DNA of 64,000 bases from Kosmotoga olearia TBF 19.5.1 (GTDB lineage: Bacteria; Thermotogota; Thermotogae; Petrotogales; Kosmotogaceae). Numbering within the stretch: position 1 is the first letter of the stretch; each line of letters begins with the position of its first letter. The DNA lies in assembly GCF_000023325.1 (NCBI RefSeq), contig NC_012785.1, positions 992,001 to 1,056,000 on the forward strand, written 5' to 3'. The translations under genes were made by a program, and so were the position numbers. Under the pieces are notes generated by a model. It was given only the letters and a program-made list of their open reading frames with translations. It searched no databases and had not been told where the DNA came from. Below, one piece after another: positions 1 through 6,805 of the stretch.

Positions 1-248
1 ACCTGACCAAAGGTTATTGCAAAAGTCACTATAATGCTGTTCAGATAATATCTCCCGAAGGGGATCATCTCAAGAACTCTGGAGAAATTTTCAAAGGTCC
101 AGGTTGATGGCAGCCATTTTGGGGGATAGGAGAAAACATCCATATCCGTTTTGAAAGCAGATAAAAACATCCAAACAAAAGGAAAAATCATGAGCATAGC
201 ACCGATCAAAAGTATCAAATGTATGTACCATGTCTTCTTCATTCCCAT
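1..248 (-). CDS. Carbohydrate ABC transporter permease, MalG type (partial, 3' end outside window)
   Basis: Only the N-terminal 82 or so residues are in the window; the gene runs off the left edge. It starts MGMKKTWYIH and has one hydrophobic segment (about residues 8-25), followed by FKTDMDVFSYPPKWLPS and the phrase WTFENFSRV. That arrangement is typical of the second permease of CUT1 sugar importers, just before the periplasmic loop. The start is the ATG at 248, eight bases after the stop of the MalF-type permease upstream, with GCGGGG in front; a second ATG two codons later is also possible. It should pair with that permease in a membrane complex. Substrate unknown; the neighbouring dehydrogenase and aldolase suggest a sugar or polyol. 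Confidence 0.85.
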   Translation of the reverse strand, partial: MGMKKTWYIHLILLIGAMLMIFPFVWMFLSAFKTDMDVFSYPPKWLPSTWTFENFSRVLEMIPFGRYYLNSIIVTFAITFGQ

Positions 249-256
249 CACCCCGC

Positions 257-1144
257 TCAAGAATACTCAACGGATTTTCTGCCAAGTCTCTTTTGGACTT
301 GTGTCAAAGCAATAACCATGCCAAACAGAATCAACGCCGCTGCAGATGCCCTTCCCATCTTGTAATTTTCAAAAGCTTGCTGGTATATGTAAAACACCAT
401 CACACCGGTACTGTACAAAGGACCACCTTTAGGTGTCATTACAGATATCTGTGCGAAGACCTTAAACGAATTAATAATCCCCATAAGTACAACAAAGTAA
501 ACGATCGGAGAGAGAAGGGGAAGAGTAATTTTGAAAAAGGTTTGCCTTGAATTGGCACCATCTATGTAAGCAGCCTCTATCAAATGATTTGGTATAGATT
601 GAAGCCCTGCAAGGAATATGATGATATCGTAACCAAGCCCTTTCCAGAGAGAAAACAGGATTACAGACGGCATTGCCCAATTTGGATCATACAACCATTT
701 TATGGGCTTCAAACCTACAAAAGACAAAATTTGGTTGAGCGGACCAAAAGTTGGGTCGAAAAGCCATATCCATATGAGTGCCACCGCAACCATAGGTGTT
801 ACCACAGGTGCAAAATAAGATACTCTGTAGAATTTCTTCATTCTGATCTTCTTGTCAAGCAAAACGGCAATAAAAAGTGATATCACAAGATCAAGCGGTA
901 TCTTCACACAGGCAAAGTAGAATGTATTCCTTATTGATTTGAGAAACTTTTCATCACTGAAGATATAGATATAGTTTTTCAAACCAACGAACTTTTTAAC
1001 AGGGCTTACGAAATCCCAGTTGGTGAAACTGACGTAAAATACCACGATCATGGGAATTATCATGAAAATGGTGGCAAGTACCAATGTCGGTGAAAGGCAC
1101 ACATAAGCGGTTATGGTTTCGCGAAGCTTACGCTTTTTCATCAT
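257..1144 (-). CDS. Carbohydrate ABC transporter permease, MalF/UgpA type
   Basis: A 295-residue integral membrane protein with about six hydrophobic segments. An N-terminal one (about 12-35) precedes the phrase FYVSFTNWDF, typical of CUT1 MalF-type permeases. The EAA-loop region, reading EAAYIDGANSRQTFFKITLPLLSP, lies near residue 190; it is where the ATPase docks. The gene overlaps the end of the upstream dehydrogenase gene by 17 bases and is followed after 8 bases by the MalG-type permease, so the two are translationally linked. No solute-binding protein or ATPase gene is visible here; they may lie left of the window or be shared. Family assignment is firm, substrate is not. Confidence 0.92.
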   Translation of the reverse strand: MMKKRKLRETITAYVCLSPTLVLATIFMIIPMIVVFYVSFTNWDFVSPVKKFVGLKNYIYIFSDEKFLKSIRNTFYFACVKIPLDLVISLFIAVLLDKKIRMKKFYRVSYFAPVVTPMVAVALIWIWLFDPTFGPLNQILSFVGLKPIKWLYDPNWAMPSVILFSLWKGLGYDIIIFLAGLQSIPNHLIEAAYIDGANSRQTFFKITLPLLSPIVYFVVLMGIINSFKVFAQISVMTPKGGPLYSTGVMVFYIYQQAFENYKMGRASAAALILFGMVIALTQVQKRLGRKSVEYS

Positions 1145-2117
1145 TTTCCCACATCCTCAGTGAGATTTTCATACACTCCTTGTCCATAACTTTTTCAAAA
1201 GCCTTGTCGTATTCAGATACTGAGTAACTGTGCGTAACAAGCTTTGAATAAAGCTCATTTTCTATTCCAAGTTCTTCAAGTGCTTCAGCAAAATCGGGCA
1301 AGCTATATCCGAAGCTTCCGCTAACGACTATTTCCCTGTAATGTAGATGGAATGGATTTAATGTGAGCCTCTTATCCTTCGGGTAACCACCGAATAGTAG
1401 CAAACTCCCGCCATCCTGCATCAAATCCATGTACTGGAAAGGTTCATCTATGGTTGCGGCAATCACTACCATATCGTAGCCTTTTTCTTTAAGAGCATCA
1501 GGTTCCATGACATCAAGCCCCATATCTTTCAAAAAAGAAGCCCTCCACTCGAAAGGTTCTAAAATCCTGACAGATGTTCCCCTAACGCTTAAATAAATGG
1601 CAAAAAGCGTTCCCATAACTCCTCCACCAACTATCAGAACACGTTCGGGAACACCAAACTTTCTAACCGTACCAATTACGCACGCAAGAGGCTCTGCCAG
1701 TACTACCTGTTTTCCCGGTTTCTCTATCTTGAAAAGACCCCTCAAACTATGATTCGCAGGAACTGTTATGTACTGTGCAAAACAGCCGCTCGGAAGATAT
1801 GTCTTATTCTTACAAAGCTCGGGAAGCCCTTTTCTGCATTTTTCACAGACACCGCATTCACCGTACGGAGCGACCGCAACATAATCACCGACTTCGAGAT
1901 GTTCTACAAAAGCAGGTTTTTCCACGACAATTCCGTAACATTCGTGCCCCAGTATCGTTGGCGGTTTAAAAAGATGATGCCCTCGCAAAAAGGTTTTAAT
2001 ATCGGTCCCACATATGCCTGTTTCCAAAACCTTGATGACTACACCGTCTTCATTCTTTGGTTCCTCAATATCCCTCAACTCAAGTTTCTTAGGTCCTAAA
2101 TAGAAGAGTGCCTTCAT
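1128..2117 (-). CDS. Zinc-dependent medium-chain alcohol/polyol dehydrogenase
   Basis: The 329-residue protein has the MDR layout. The N-terminal catalytic domain has ETGICGTDIKTF (catalytic Cys about residue 36) and GHECYG (His-Glu pair). A four-cysteine structural zinc loop, CGVCEKCRKGLPELC, follows at about 88-102. The Rossmann fold begins at VLIVGGGVMGTLFAIYL. It resembles sorbitol/threonine dehydrogenase relatives that oxidise a secondary alcohol of a polyol or sugar with NAD(P). The start ATG overlaps the SorC stop by 4 bases (ATGA). Its position between a SorC regulator and sugar permeases suggests it oxidises the imported substrate; the exact substrate cannot be read from sequence. 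Confidence 0.85.
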   Translation of the reverse strand: MKALFYLGPKKLELRDIEEPKNEDGVVIKVLETGICGTDIKTFLRGHHLFKPPTILGHECYGIVVEKPAFVEHLEVGDYVAVAPYGECGVCEKCRKGLPELCKNKTYLPSGCFAQYITVPANHSLRGLFKIEKPGKQVVLAEPLACVIGTVRKFGVPERVLIVGGGVMGTLFAIYLSVRGTSVRILEPFEWRASFLKDMGLDVMEPDALKEKGYDMVVIAATIDEPFQYMDLMQDGGSLLLFGGYPKDKRLTLNPFHLHYREIVVSGSFGYSLPDFAEALEELGIENELYSKLVTHSYSVSEYDKAFEKVMDKECMKISLRMWENDEKA

Positions 2118-3073
2118 TCCCCTCTCTCCTCTCTCAGCTTCTCAAGGACAAAATTAGCCGTTATGGAATCTGTTACAAGCACATTAAAATACCCTTTCTT
2201 AGAAGCTGTTATTATTCCATCCACTTTCTTTTCTCCACCGCACAAACATATTCTCAGAGGCACTTTTAGAAGATCATCTATATTTATGCCGAGGATAAGC
2301 TTATTCAGTGAAGACTTGCAGATTTCGCCATTTTTATTGAAAAATCTGGCTAAGATATCACCAACAGCCTTCTCCCTTATGAGATCTATTATCATTGAAC
2401 TATCGATTTCGGACTTTATAATCTCAGAATCATGAATGGGCTTTCCAAGACCGAAGATAGCAACATCCAATCTTTTCCACATTTCCAGAACGTTTAAAAC
2501 CTGTTTTTCTTTAAGAAATAACTCAAATGTATTCTTATCCGCAAAAAACGCCGGAGCATTGAGGTACATAACCTGAGCTTTGAAGATCTCCGCAGCTTTT
2601 TCAACAAGGGAATTAACCTGATAATACTTAACTGACTGTCCTGTTCCCCCAATAAGAGGAATGAACAAACTTGAAAAATGGGAATCTGTGCTGTTTAAGG
2701 ATTGCACAGTCCTAAACATAGTTCTTCCCCAACCCCAGCCTACAATCTGACCGTTCTTCAACGTTCTGGATATAAACTCAGCACCGGCTTTTGCAACCCT
2801 TTTTAGAATGTCTTCCTCATTCCTCTCAATTGTCTCTGTTACTATCACATCCATTAGATTCAAGCGCTCTTTCAGGGATTTCGAGAGAAACTCCTTACTC
2901 TCAACGTCAGGCGCTTTCAACTTTATCTCAACCATCCCAACATCCCGTGCATAAGTTAAAAGCCTCGATACTTTTGGCCGGGATATACCAAGGCGATTGG
3001 CAATCTGTTGCTGGGTTAGACCATCAAGGTAATAAAGCCGCGAAACACGATACGCAAGTTCGTTTAAATCCAT
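2114..3073 (-). CDS. SorC/DeoR-type sugar-binding transcriptional regulator
   Basis: A 319-residue protein with an N-terminal helix-turn-helix (LTQQQIANRLGISRPKVSRLL, about residues 19-39), followed by a long effector domain of the SorC family. That family binds phosphorylated sugars through a sugar-isomerase-like fold; GWGWGRTMFRTVQSL and LIGGTGQS match its phosphate-binding region. An AAAGGAG precedes the ATG by nine bases. It is the second gene of the operon, directly after the aldolase, so autoregulation is likely. A perfect TGAAC/GTTCA inverted repeat just upstream of the aldolase start is a plausible operator. The likely inducer is a sugar phosphate handled by the aldolase; this is inference. 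Confidence 0.88.
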   Translation of the reverse strand: MDLNELAYRVSRLYYLDGLTQQQIANRLGISRPKVSRLLTYARDVGMVEIKLKAPDVESKEFLSKSLKERLNLMDVIVTETIERNEEDILKRVAKAGAEFISRTLKNGQIVGWGWGRTMFRTVQSLNSTDSHFSSLFIPLIGGTGQSVKYYQVNSLVEKAAEIFKAQVMYLNAPAFFADKNTFELFLKEKQVLNVLEMWKRLDVAIFGLGKPIHDSEIIKSEIDSSMIIDLIREKAVGDILARFFNKNGEICKSSLNKLILGINIDDLLKVPLRICLCGGEKKVDGIITASKKGYFNVLVTDSITANFVLEKLREERGE

Positions 3074-3116
3074 TCCGCTAAACTCCTTTGTCTCGCATCA
3101 TTTTCTAATTACACTT

Positions 3117-3854
3117 TTAACCATGTACGATCTTTGAGAGCTCTTTTACGTATTTCATGGGATCCTCTGCCTGAAAGACATTTCGACCAAAGGCAACTCC
3201 CTTTGCTCCGAGCTGGATTGCTTCGCTTGCCATAACGAACGCATCCTTATCCTTTGGCCCGCCGGCGATTACCACCGGTATTGCGACCGAATCAACGATG
3301 GTGCGGAAAGAGTCATTTCCAGTGTAGTAGACTTTCAGTACATCAGCACCGAGTTCATATGCAGCCCTTGCACCGGTTGAAATATACGTTGGATCTGTAA
3401 AATGCTCAAGATCCTGCGGCAGCATTTCAACAATCAATGGCAGACCACACTTATCACAGGCTTCAGCAACATGCCCGATCAGTTCAAGAGATTTGCTTTC
3501 GCCAGGTCCACAGATAAAGCCCATAACGATAACCGCATCTGCACCTATCGAAAGGGCGTGTTCGACAGATGTTGTGAGTCGGTGATAATCGAAAGAAGGG
3601 CTGTAATTTGTCGATGCACCGGTGATCCTTACTATAACAGAAGTTTTGCCCGCGAGAAGATCATAATGTTTTGCAACAATTCCCGGATTCAATATCAAAG
3701 CATCAGGACCACCTGCAACAATCTTTCTTAAGGTTTCCGGCATGTTTGAAATGCCAGGTAATGGCCCCTGAAACTGCCCATGATCGAGCGCTACGATAAC
3801 CGTTTTACCATCGTCCTTAAAAATTCTATTCAACCTCAATGCTTTTCCTGACAT
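3117..3854 (-). CDS. DhnA/LsrF-type class I aldolase
   Basis: About 245 residues, a TIM-barrel Schiff-base aldolase of the archaeal FbaB/DhnA/LsrF group. Visible are VALDHGQFQGP near the N-terminus, the Schiff-base lysine context ADVLKVYYTGN, and the phosphate-binding VVIAGGPKDKD followed by GAKGVAFGRNVFQ. Likely reactions are cleavage of a ketose (bis)phosphate or a related transaldol reaction. An upstream ATG would add 11 residues, but I chose the ATG at 3854 because AGGAGG ends eight bases before it. First gene of the SorC-dehydrogenase-permease operon. Thirty-nine codons of spacing and a clear promoter-operator region lie upstream. Exact substrate open: fructose bisphosphate, a deoxy sugar or a heptulosonate precursor. 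Confidence 0.82.
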   Translation of the reverse strand: MSGKALRLNRIFKDDGKTVIVALDHGQFQGPLPGISNMPETLRKIVAGGPDALILNPGIVAKHYDLLAGKTSVIVRITGASTNYSPSFDYHRLTTSVEHALSIGADAVIVMGFICGPGESKSLELIGHVAEACDKCGLPLIVEMLPQDLEHFTDPTYISTGARAAYELGADVLKVYYTGNDSFRTIVDSVAIPVVIAGGPKDKDAFVMASEAIQLGAKGVAFGRNVFQAEDPMKYVKELSKIVHG

Positions 3855-3880
3855 CTGCATCTCCTCCTGCACATTTGTGC

Positions 3881-3894
3881 TGAACATTCGTTCA
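3881..3894. promoter_or_regulatory. Candidate SorC-family operator
   Basis: TGAACATTCGTTCA is an inverted repeat with perfect 5-bp arms (TGAAC/GTTCA). It lies 27 bases upstream of the chosen aldolase start and just downstream of an A+T-rich stretch on the minus strand (TATTATAAG) that could be a -10 element. Known SorC/DeoR operators contain TGAAC-type half sites, so this is a plausible autoregulatory site for the SorC gene. A second small palindrome (CACATTTGTG, 3870-3879) adjoins it. Confidence 0.45.
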
Positions 3895-4079
3895 CATGTT
3901 AACCTTATAATATTTCATTTTGCTTTCAAAATGGTAAATACTCGTGAAGTAAAGCTGCAAATTTATATTATAAGCGTAAAACAATCGCATTCGTGAAAGA
4001 GAAAAAGAGTTATGAATAGTGACTTGTATTGGGTAACTGATAAAAAAACATTTTAGCCATTTTACTGGATATAGACGAC

Positions 4080-4113
4080 AAAAAAACACCGGGGATATCC
4101 CCGGTGTTTTTTT
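4080..4113 (-). terminator. Strong rho-independent terminator (bidirectional in form)
   Basis: A stem CACCGGGG / CCCCGGTG around an ATAT loop, flanked by A and T runs on both sides. It lies 17 bases after the stop of the 31-codon ORF on the minus strand and fits as that transcript's terminator. It also separates it from the aldolase operon. Confidence 0.88.
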
Positions 4114-4129
4114 GTTTTTCTTCAATCGC

Positions 4130-4225
4130 TTAATACTGAAAGTATGTCTGACTCAAAATATCTACTTTTATCTCTTCTAGCTTTTTCTCTATCTCTTTGT
4201 AATGAATTCTTCTTTCCTTGCTCAT
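4130..4225 (-). CDS. Small protein, 31 aa, second ORF of a micro-operon
   Basis: Encodes MSKERRIHYKEIEKKLEEIK followed by VDILSQTYFQY: charged, probably one amphipathic helix, with no membrane segment. A GGGGGAG lies seven bases before the ATG, and a strong terminator follows the stop by 17 bases. It lies 30 bases downstream of the 24-codon ORF in the same frame and under the same consensus promoter. No family recognised. It could be a small regulator, half of a toxin-antitoxin-like pair, or the decayed tail of a longer gene. The correct ribosome site, promoter and terminator argue that it is expressed. Confidence 0.5.
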   Translation of the reverse strand: MSKERRIHYKEIEKKLEEIKVDILSQTYFQY

Positions 4226-4255
4226 TGTGCGCTCCCCCTTTCAGTATTTCTGATT

Positions 4256-4330
4256 TCAGAACAAGAGAGGTTCAGCGTACAGTCTCTGCAATATTTCGAG
4301 TTTGCTTTTTTCAGCTATTCTCTTTTTCAT
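4256..4330 (-). CDS. Small protein, 24 aa, first ORF of a micro-operon
   Basis: Encodes MKKRIAEKSKLEILQRLYAE plus PLLF. GAGGGAG precedes the ATG at 4330 by a few bases, and a consensus promoter lies about 36 bases further upstream. The sequence resembles the first helix of a winged-helix domain, but no domain follows before the stop. The next ORF begins in the same frame after two stop codons, so a decayed single gene is an alternative. No function assigned. Confidence 0.42.
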   Translation of the reverse strand: MKKRIAEKSKLEILQRLYAEPLLF

Positions 4331-4372
4331 CCTGCTCCCTCTTTTATAAAGGTCTTTATCTTTTACATCAAT

Positions 4373-4401
4373 AATATACCGTTTAAATTTATAAATGTCA
4401 A
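4373..4401 (-). promoter_or_regulatory. Consensus sigma-70-type promoter for the micro-operon
   Basis: On the minus strand, TTGACA (4401-4396), a 17-bp spacer and TATATT (4378-4373). Predicted transcription start is near 4366, leaving about 36 nt before the first small ORF. It is among the strongest promoters visible in the window, although no conventional gene follows it. Confidence 0.75.
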
Positions 4402-4592
4402 GAGTGATATTAAAAATGTTATAGTTAATCTCAAAATAATTTCGATAAAAGGCGAGAGATACAGGGGGCAATTCGCCCAAACCAGCTTAGATAGCTGCAT
4501 ATTTCTGGTTTTATAATATAGAATAGAAAATTTGCTCTTTACTAAATAAATTTGAGTTTTTTATAAATAATCAACAAGTGTCTTTGGATATA

Positions 4593-4622
4593 TTGTATGA
4601 ATCCTATAGATGATGGTATTAT
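4593..4622 (+). promoter_or_regulatory. Candidate promoter of the HExxH lipoprotein gene
   Basis: TTGTAT (4593-4598), an 18-bp spacer and TATTAT (4617-4622), followed about 50 bases later by TAAGGAGG and the start codon. The rest of the gap 4402-4592 is A+T-rich and shows no gene or clear repeat. Confidence 0.5.
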
Positions 4623-4674
4623 ACTAAAAAAAAATACGACTTCATATCTTCCGGGTATCATAAGGAGGTTCGCT

Positions 4675-5730
4675 ATGAAAAATTTAATTCCGCTGTTAAT
4701 AATCATGTTCCTTTTATCCGGGTGTTCGCTTTTGCAAATCACATGCCCAATGGAGGAAACCATTGCCAACGAGGTTGAGGTCAGACCTCCCGTTTTGAAA
4801 TATTCTCTCGTAAGCTCTCTAGAAGAAATCTATCTGGCCAATGTACTCGTACCAGATAAATGGAGTGAGTACTATGAAGATGCCGACAGATCCGCTCAGG
4901 AGCACTACCAGTGGTTGAAAGACACATACGCAGCGATGGATGAAGACATGAAAGACTCTCTGGTGGAAATTTTCGAGAATGTTAGTGACTGGAAACTGAT
5001 GGATCTGAGTACAAAACTATCAGATAGTTGCACGTTGGATGATATCCTGACGCTTTACAATTCAGCTATCTTCGAGCTTCCATATTCCGTGAGGCAGAAT
5101 CTGAAAAAGCTTCTTCCATATTACTATGAAAATTTCTTTCGGGATTATTTTGAAAGACACGTACAAGAATTTGAGGAGTTAGCAGAAGCATTGACTCTTG
5201 AAGCCCAAAATTATGAAAACCCTTACGAGTTCATTGAAAGAATGAGCGGGATTGAGCTTGGCGATTATGCCTGTTTGTTCTATTTTACTTTCAAAAAGGT
5301 TGGAGCCTATGGATTCAGTTACGGCAACTTAAAAATCTCCACCCTTCAACGAAACGTCACAACTATCGAAAAACTTTATTTCACACCCCTGCATGAGTAT
5401 TCTCACGCTTTTTTCCGGACTTTTACCAATTCAGATGAATTCGAAGATCTTGCGGAAAAGTTGAAAAATGATACCGGTTTCTATGATTTCTGGCGCGAAA
5501 ACCGCAATTTAACCCGCTCCTACCCCTGGAGAAGCTTTTGCGAAGAAAATCTCGTAGAGGGATTCGCGAAGTTCCTGAGGGAAAAACTCTATGAAGAAGA
5601 AACTCACGTGGAAATTTACTACTACGATCTTGACTTCTACCTTTATCTTAAAGAGATTGATTATAATCCTGGAACAATGACACTTAAAGATGTCTCCCTG
5701 GATTTTTATAGACAAAAATTAAGTGAATGA
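4675..5730 (+). CDS. Lipoprotein with HExxH zinc-metallopeptidase motif
   Basis: 351 residues. A short lipoprotein signal peptide ends in LLSGC (lipobox cysteine about residue 17), so the protein is probably anchored outside the cytoplasmic membrane. LHEYSHAFF gives HExxH at H240-H244. A downstream ENLVEGF supplies Glu295 as a plausible third zinc ligand, the spacing of gluzincin peptidases. The rest is rich in acidic and aromatic residues. The ATG at 4675 was chosen over one 78 bases upstream because TAAGGAGG precedes it and the signal peptide begins there. No named family recognised. It is monocistronic: own promoter, convergent gene downstream. Peptidase activity is inference from the motif. 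Confidence 0.75.
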   Translation: MKNLIPLLIIMFLLSGCSLLQITCPMEETIANEVEVRPPVLKYSLVSSLEEIYLANVLVPDKWSEYYEDADRSAQEHYQWLKDTYAAMDEDMKDSLVEIFENVSDWKLMDLSTKLSDSCTLDDILTLYNSAIFELPYSVRQNLKKLLPYYYENFFRDYFERHVQEFEELAEALTLEAQNYENPYEFIERMSGIELGDYACLFYFTFKKVGAYGFSYGNLKISTLQRNVTTIEKLYFTPLHEYSHAFFRTFTNSDEFEDLAEKLKNDTGFYDFWRENRNLTRSYPWRSFCEENLVEGFAKFLREKLYEEETHVEIYYYDLDFYLYLKEIDYNPGTMTLKDVSLDFYRQKLSE

Positions 5731-5768
5731 GAAATTAGTTATCACAGAAAGTCTTTTGCTGATACTAT

Positions 5769-5802
5769 GGCCGCCTTTACATAATCCTCCAGGCGGCCTT
5801 TC
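5769..5802 (+). terminator. Rho-independent terminator of the lipoprotein gene
   Basis: GGCCGCCT (5769-5776) pairs with AGGCGGCC (5791-5798) around a 14-base loop, followed by TTTCTT on the plus strand. The loop holds the last codons of the convergent sua5 gene, so the terminator is built partly from coding sequence. Confidence 0.65.
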
Positions 5803-6805
5803 TTAATCTGTTCATTATGGCAAGTCCTACACCAGTCTCCGGAAATGCTTCGCTTACTATCCGTTCGAATTCTTCACCTGGTTCACGAAGTGCATAAAAT
5901 AGATTCGCCGCAACCTCGTATAGATTATCCCTAGAACCTAAAACCCTTCTCTTGATCTCTCCCGGATAAAGGTGTTCTGTTTCTCTGGAACAGAGTATGA
6001 TTGAGTTTTTTTCAAAAGCGAAGGTTATGATCTCCTTATAACGTTCCCGAGGATCACCTTCAACAAGTATCAACTCTATCTTCGGAGAATAATGTCTATA
6101 TTTCATCCCGGGTGCAAGAGCCGGTCCTGAGTACTTTTCTTCCGCTTTCACGAATTCTGGAACCTCCAGATCCGGGAAAAGCGTTTTAAGCCTCTCGACA
6201 GAAATAGGCCCCGGTCTCAAAAGTGTTGGTTTTCCCCTGCTTAGATCTACGATGGTGGATTCTAAACCAAAAAGTGTCTTTCCTGCTAAAAGCATACATG
6301 CAATTCTTCCATCCATATCCTCAATCACGTGAAATTCATCGGTAGGGCTTGGTCTGCCGGAAAGATTTGCGCTCGGTGCTGCTATGGGCAATCCTGCAAT
6401 CTCTATGAGTTTTTGGGCCACAGGATGGCTGGGAAATCTTATTCCTACATTGGGCAACCCTGCAGTAACGATATCAGGAATTCTCCTGGATTTTCTGAAG
6501 ATTATGGTTACAGGCCCCGGCCAGAGAAGTTCTACAAGCCACTTGTAATCATTCAAGTCATCTAAAACGAGTTCTTGAGCCATTTCAATTGATGAGACAT
6601 GTACTATCAAAGGATTATCCTGTGGTCTCCCCTTTGCCTCAAAGATCTTGCTAGCCGCTTTGGCATCCAGAGCATTCGCCCCAAGACCGTAAACCGTTTC
6701 TGTTGGAAAAGCAACGAGTTCTCCCTTCTGCAAATACCTGGCGGCTCTTAAAATAATACCTTTGTCCGGCTTGTTCGTATCAACGAACAGTTTTTCCGTT
6801 TTCAA
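5777..6805 (-). CDS. L-threonylcarbamoyladenylate synthase, Sua5 type
   Basis: 342 residues. The N-terminal YrdC domain (about 15-200) has FPTETVYGLGANA, KGRPQDNPLIVH and SANLSGRPSPT, the ATP/threonine-binding signatures. A C-terminal Sua5 extension (APGMKYRHYSPK onward, about 235-342) makes it the long Sua5 form rather than the short TsaC. It makes threonylcarbamoyl-AMP from threonine, bicarbonate and ATP for tRNA t6A37. The start is TTG at 6805, overlapping the stop of the upstream fusion gene. It ends the dehydratase-like operon; this looks like gene-order coincidence rather than shared function. Confidence 0.93.
   Translation of the reverse strand: MKTEKLFVDTNKPDKGIILRAARYLQKGELVAFPTETVYGLGANALDAKAASKIFEAKGRPQDNPLIVHVSSIEMAQELVLDDLNDYKWLVELLWPGPVTIIFRKSRRIPDIVTAGLPNVGIRFPSHPVAQKLIEIAGLPIAAPSANLSGRPSPTDEFHVIEDMDGRIACMLLAGKTLFGLESTIVDLSRGKPTLLRPGPISVERLKTLFPDLEVPEFVKAEEKYSGPALAPGMKYRHYSPKIELILVEGDPRERYKEIITFAFEKNSIILCSRETEHLYPGEIKRRVLGSRDNLYEVAANLFYALREPGEEFERIVSEAFPETGVGLAIMNRLRKAAWRIM

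Noticed and set aside
3117-3854. IolJ aldolase supplying the inositol pathway
   Set aside because: Separate operon with its own SorC regulator, over 40 kb from iol genes; class I DhnA type rather than class II IolJ.
3892-4125. 77-codon minus-strand frame
   Set aside because: It runs through the terminator hairpin and has no ribosome site; its translation shows no protein character.
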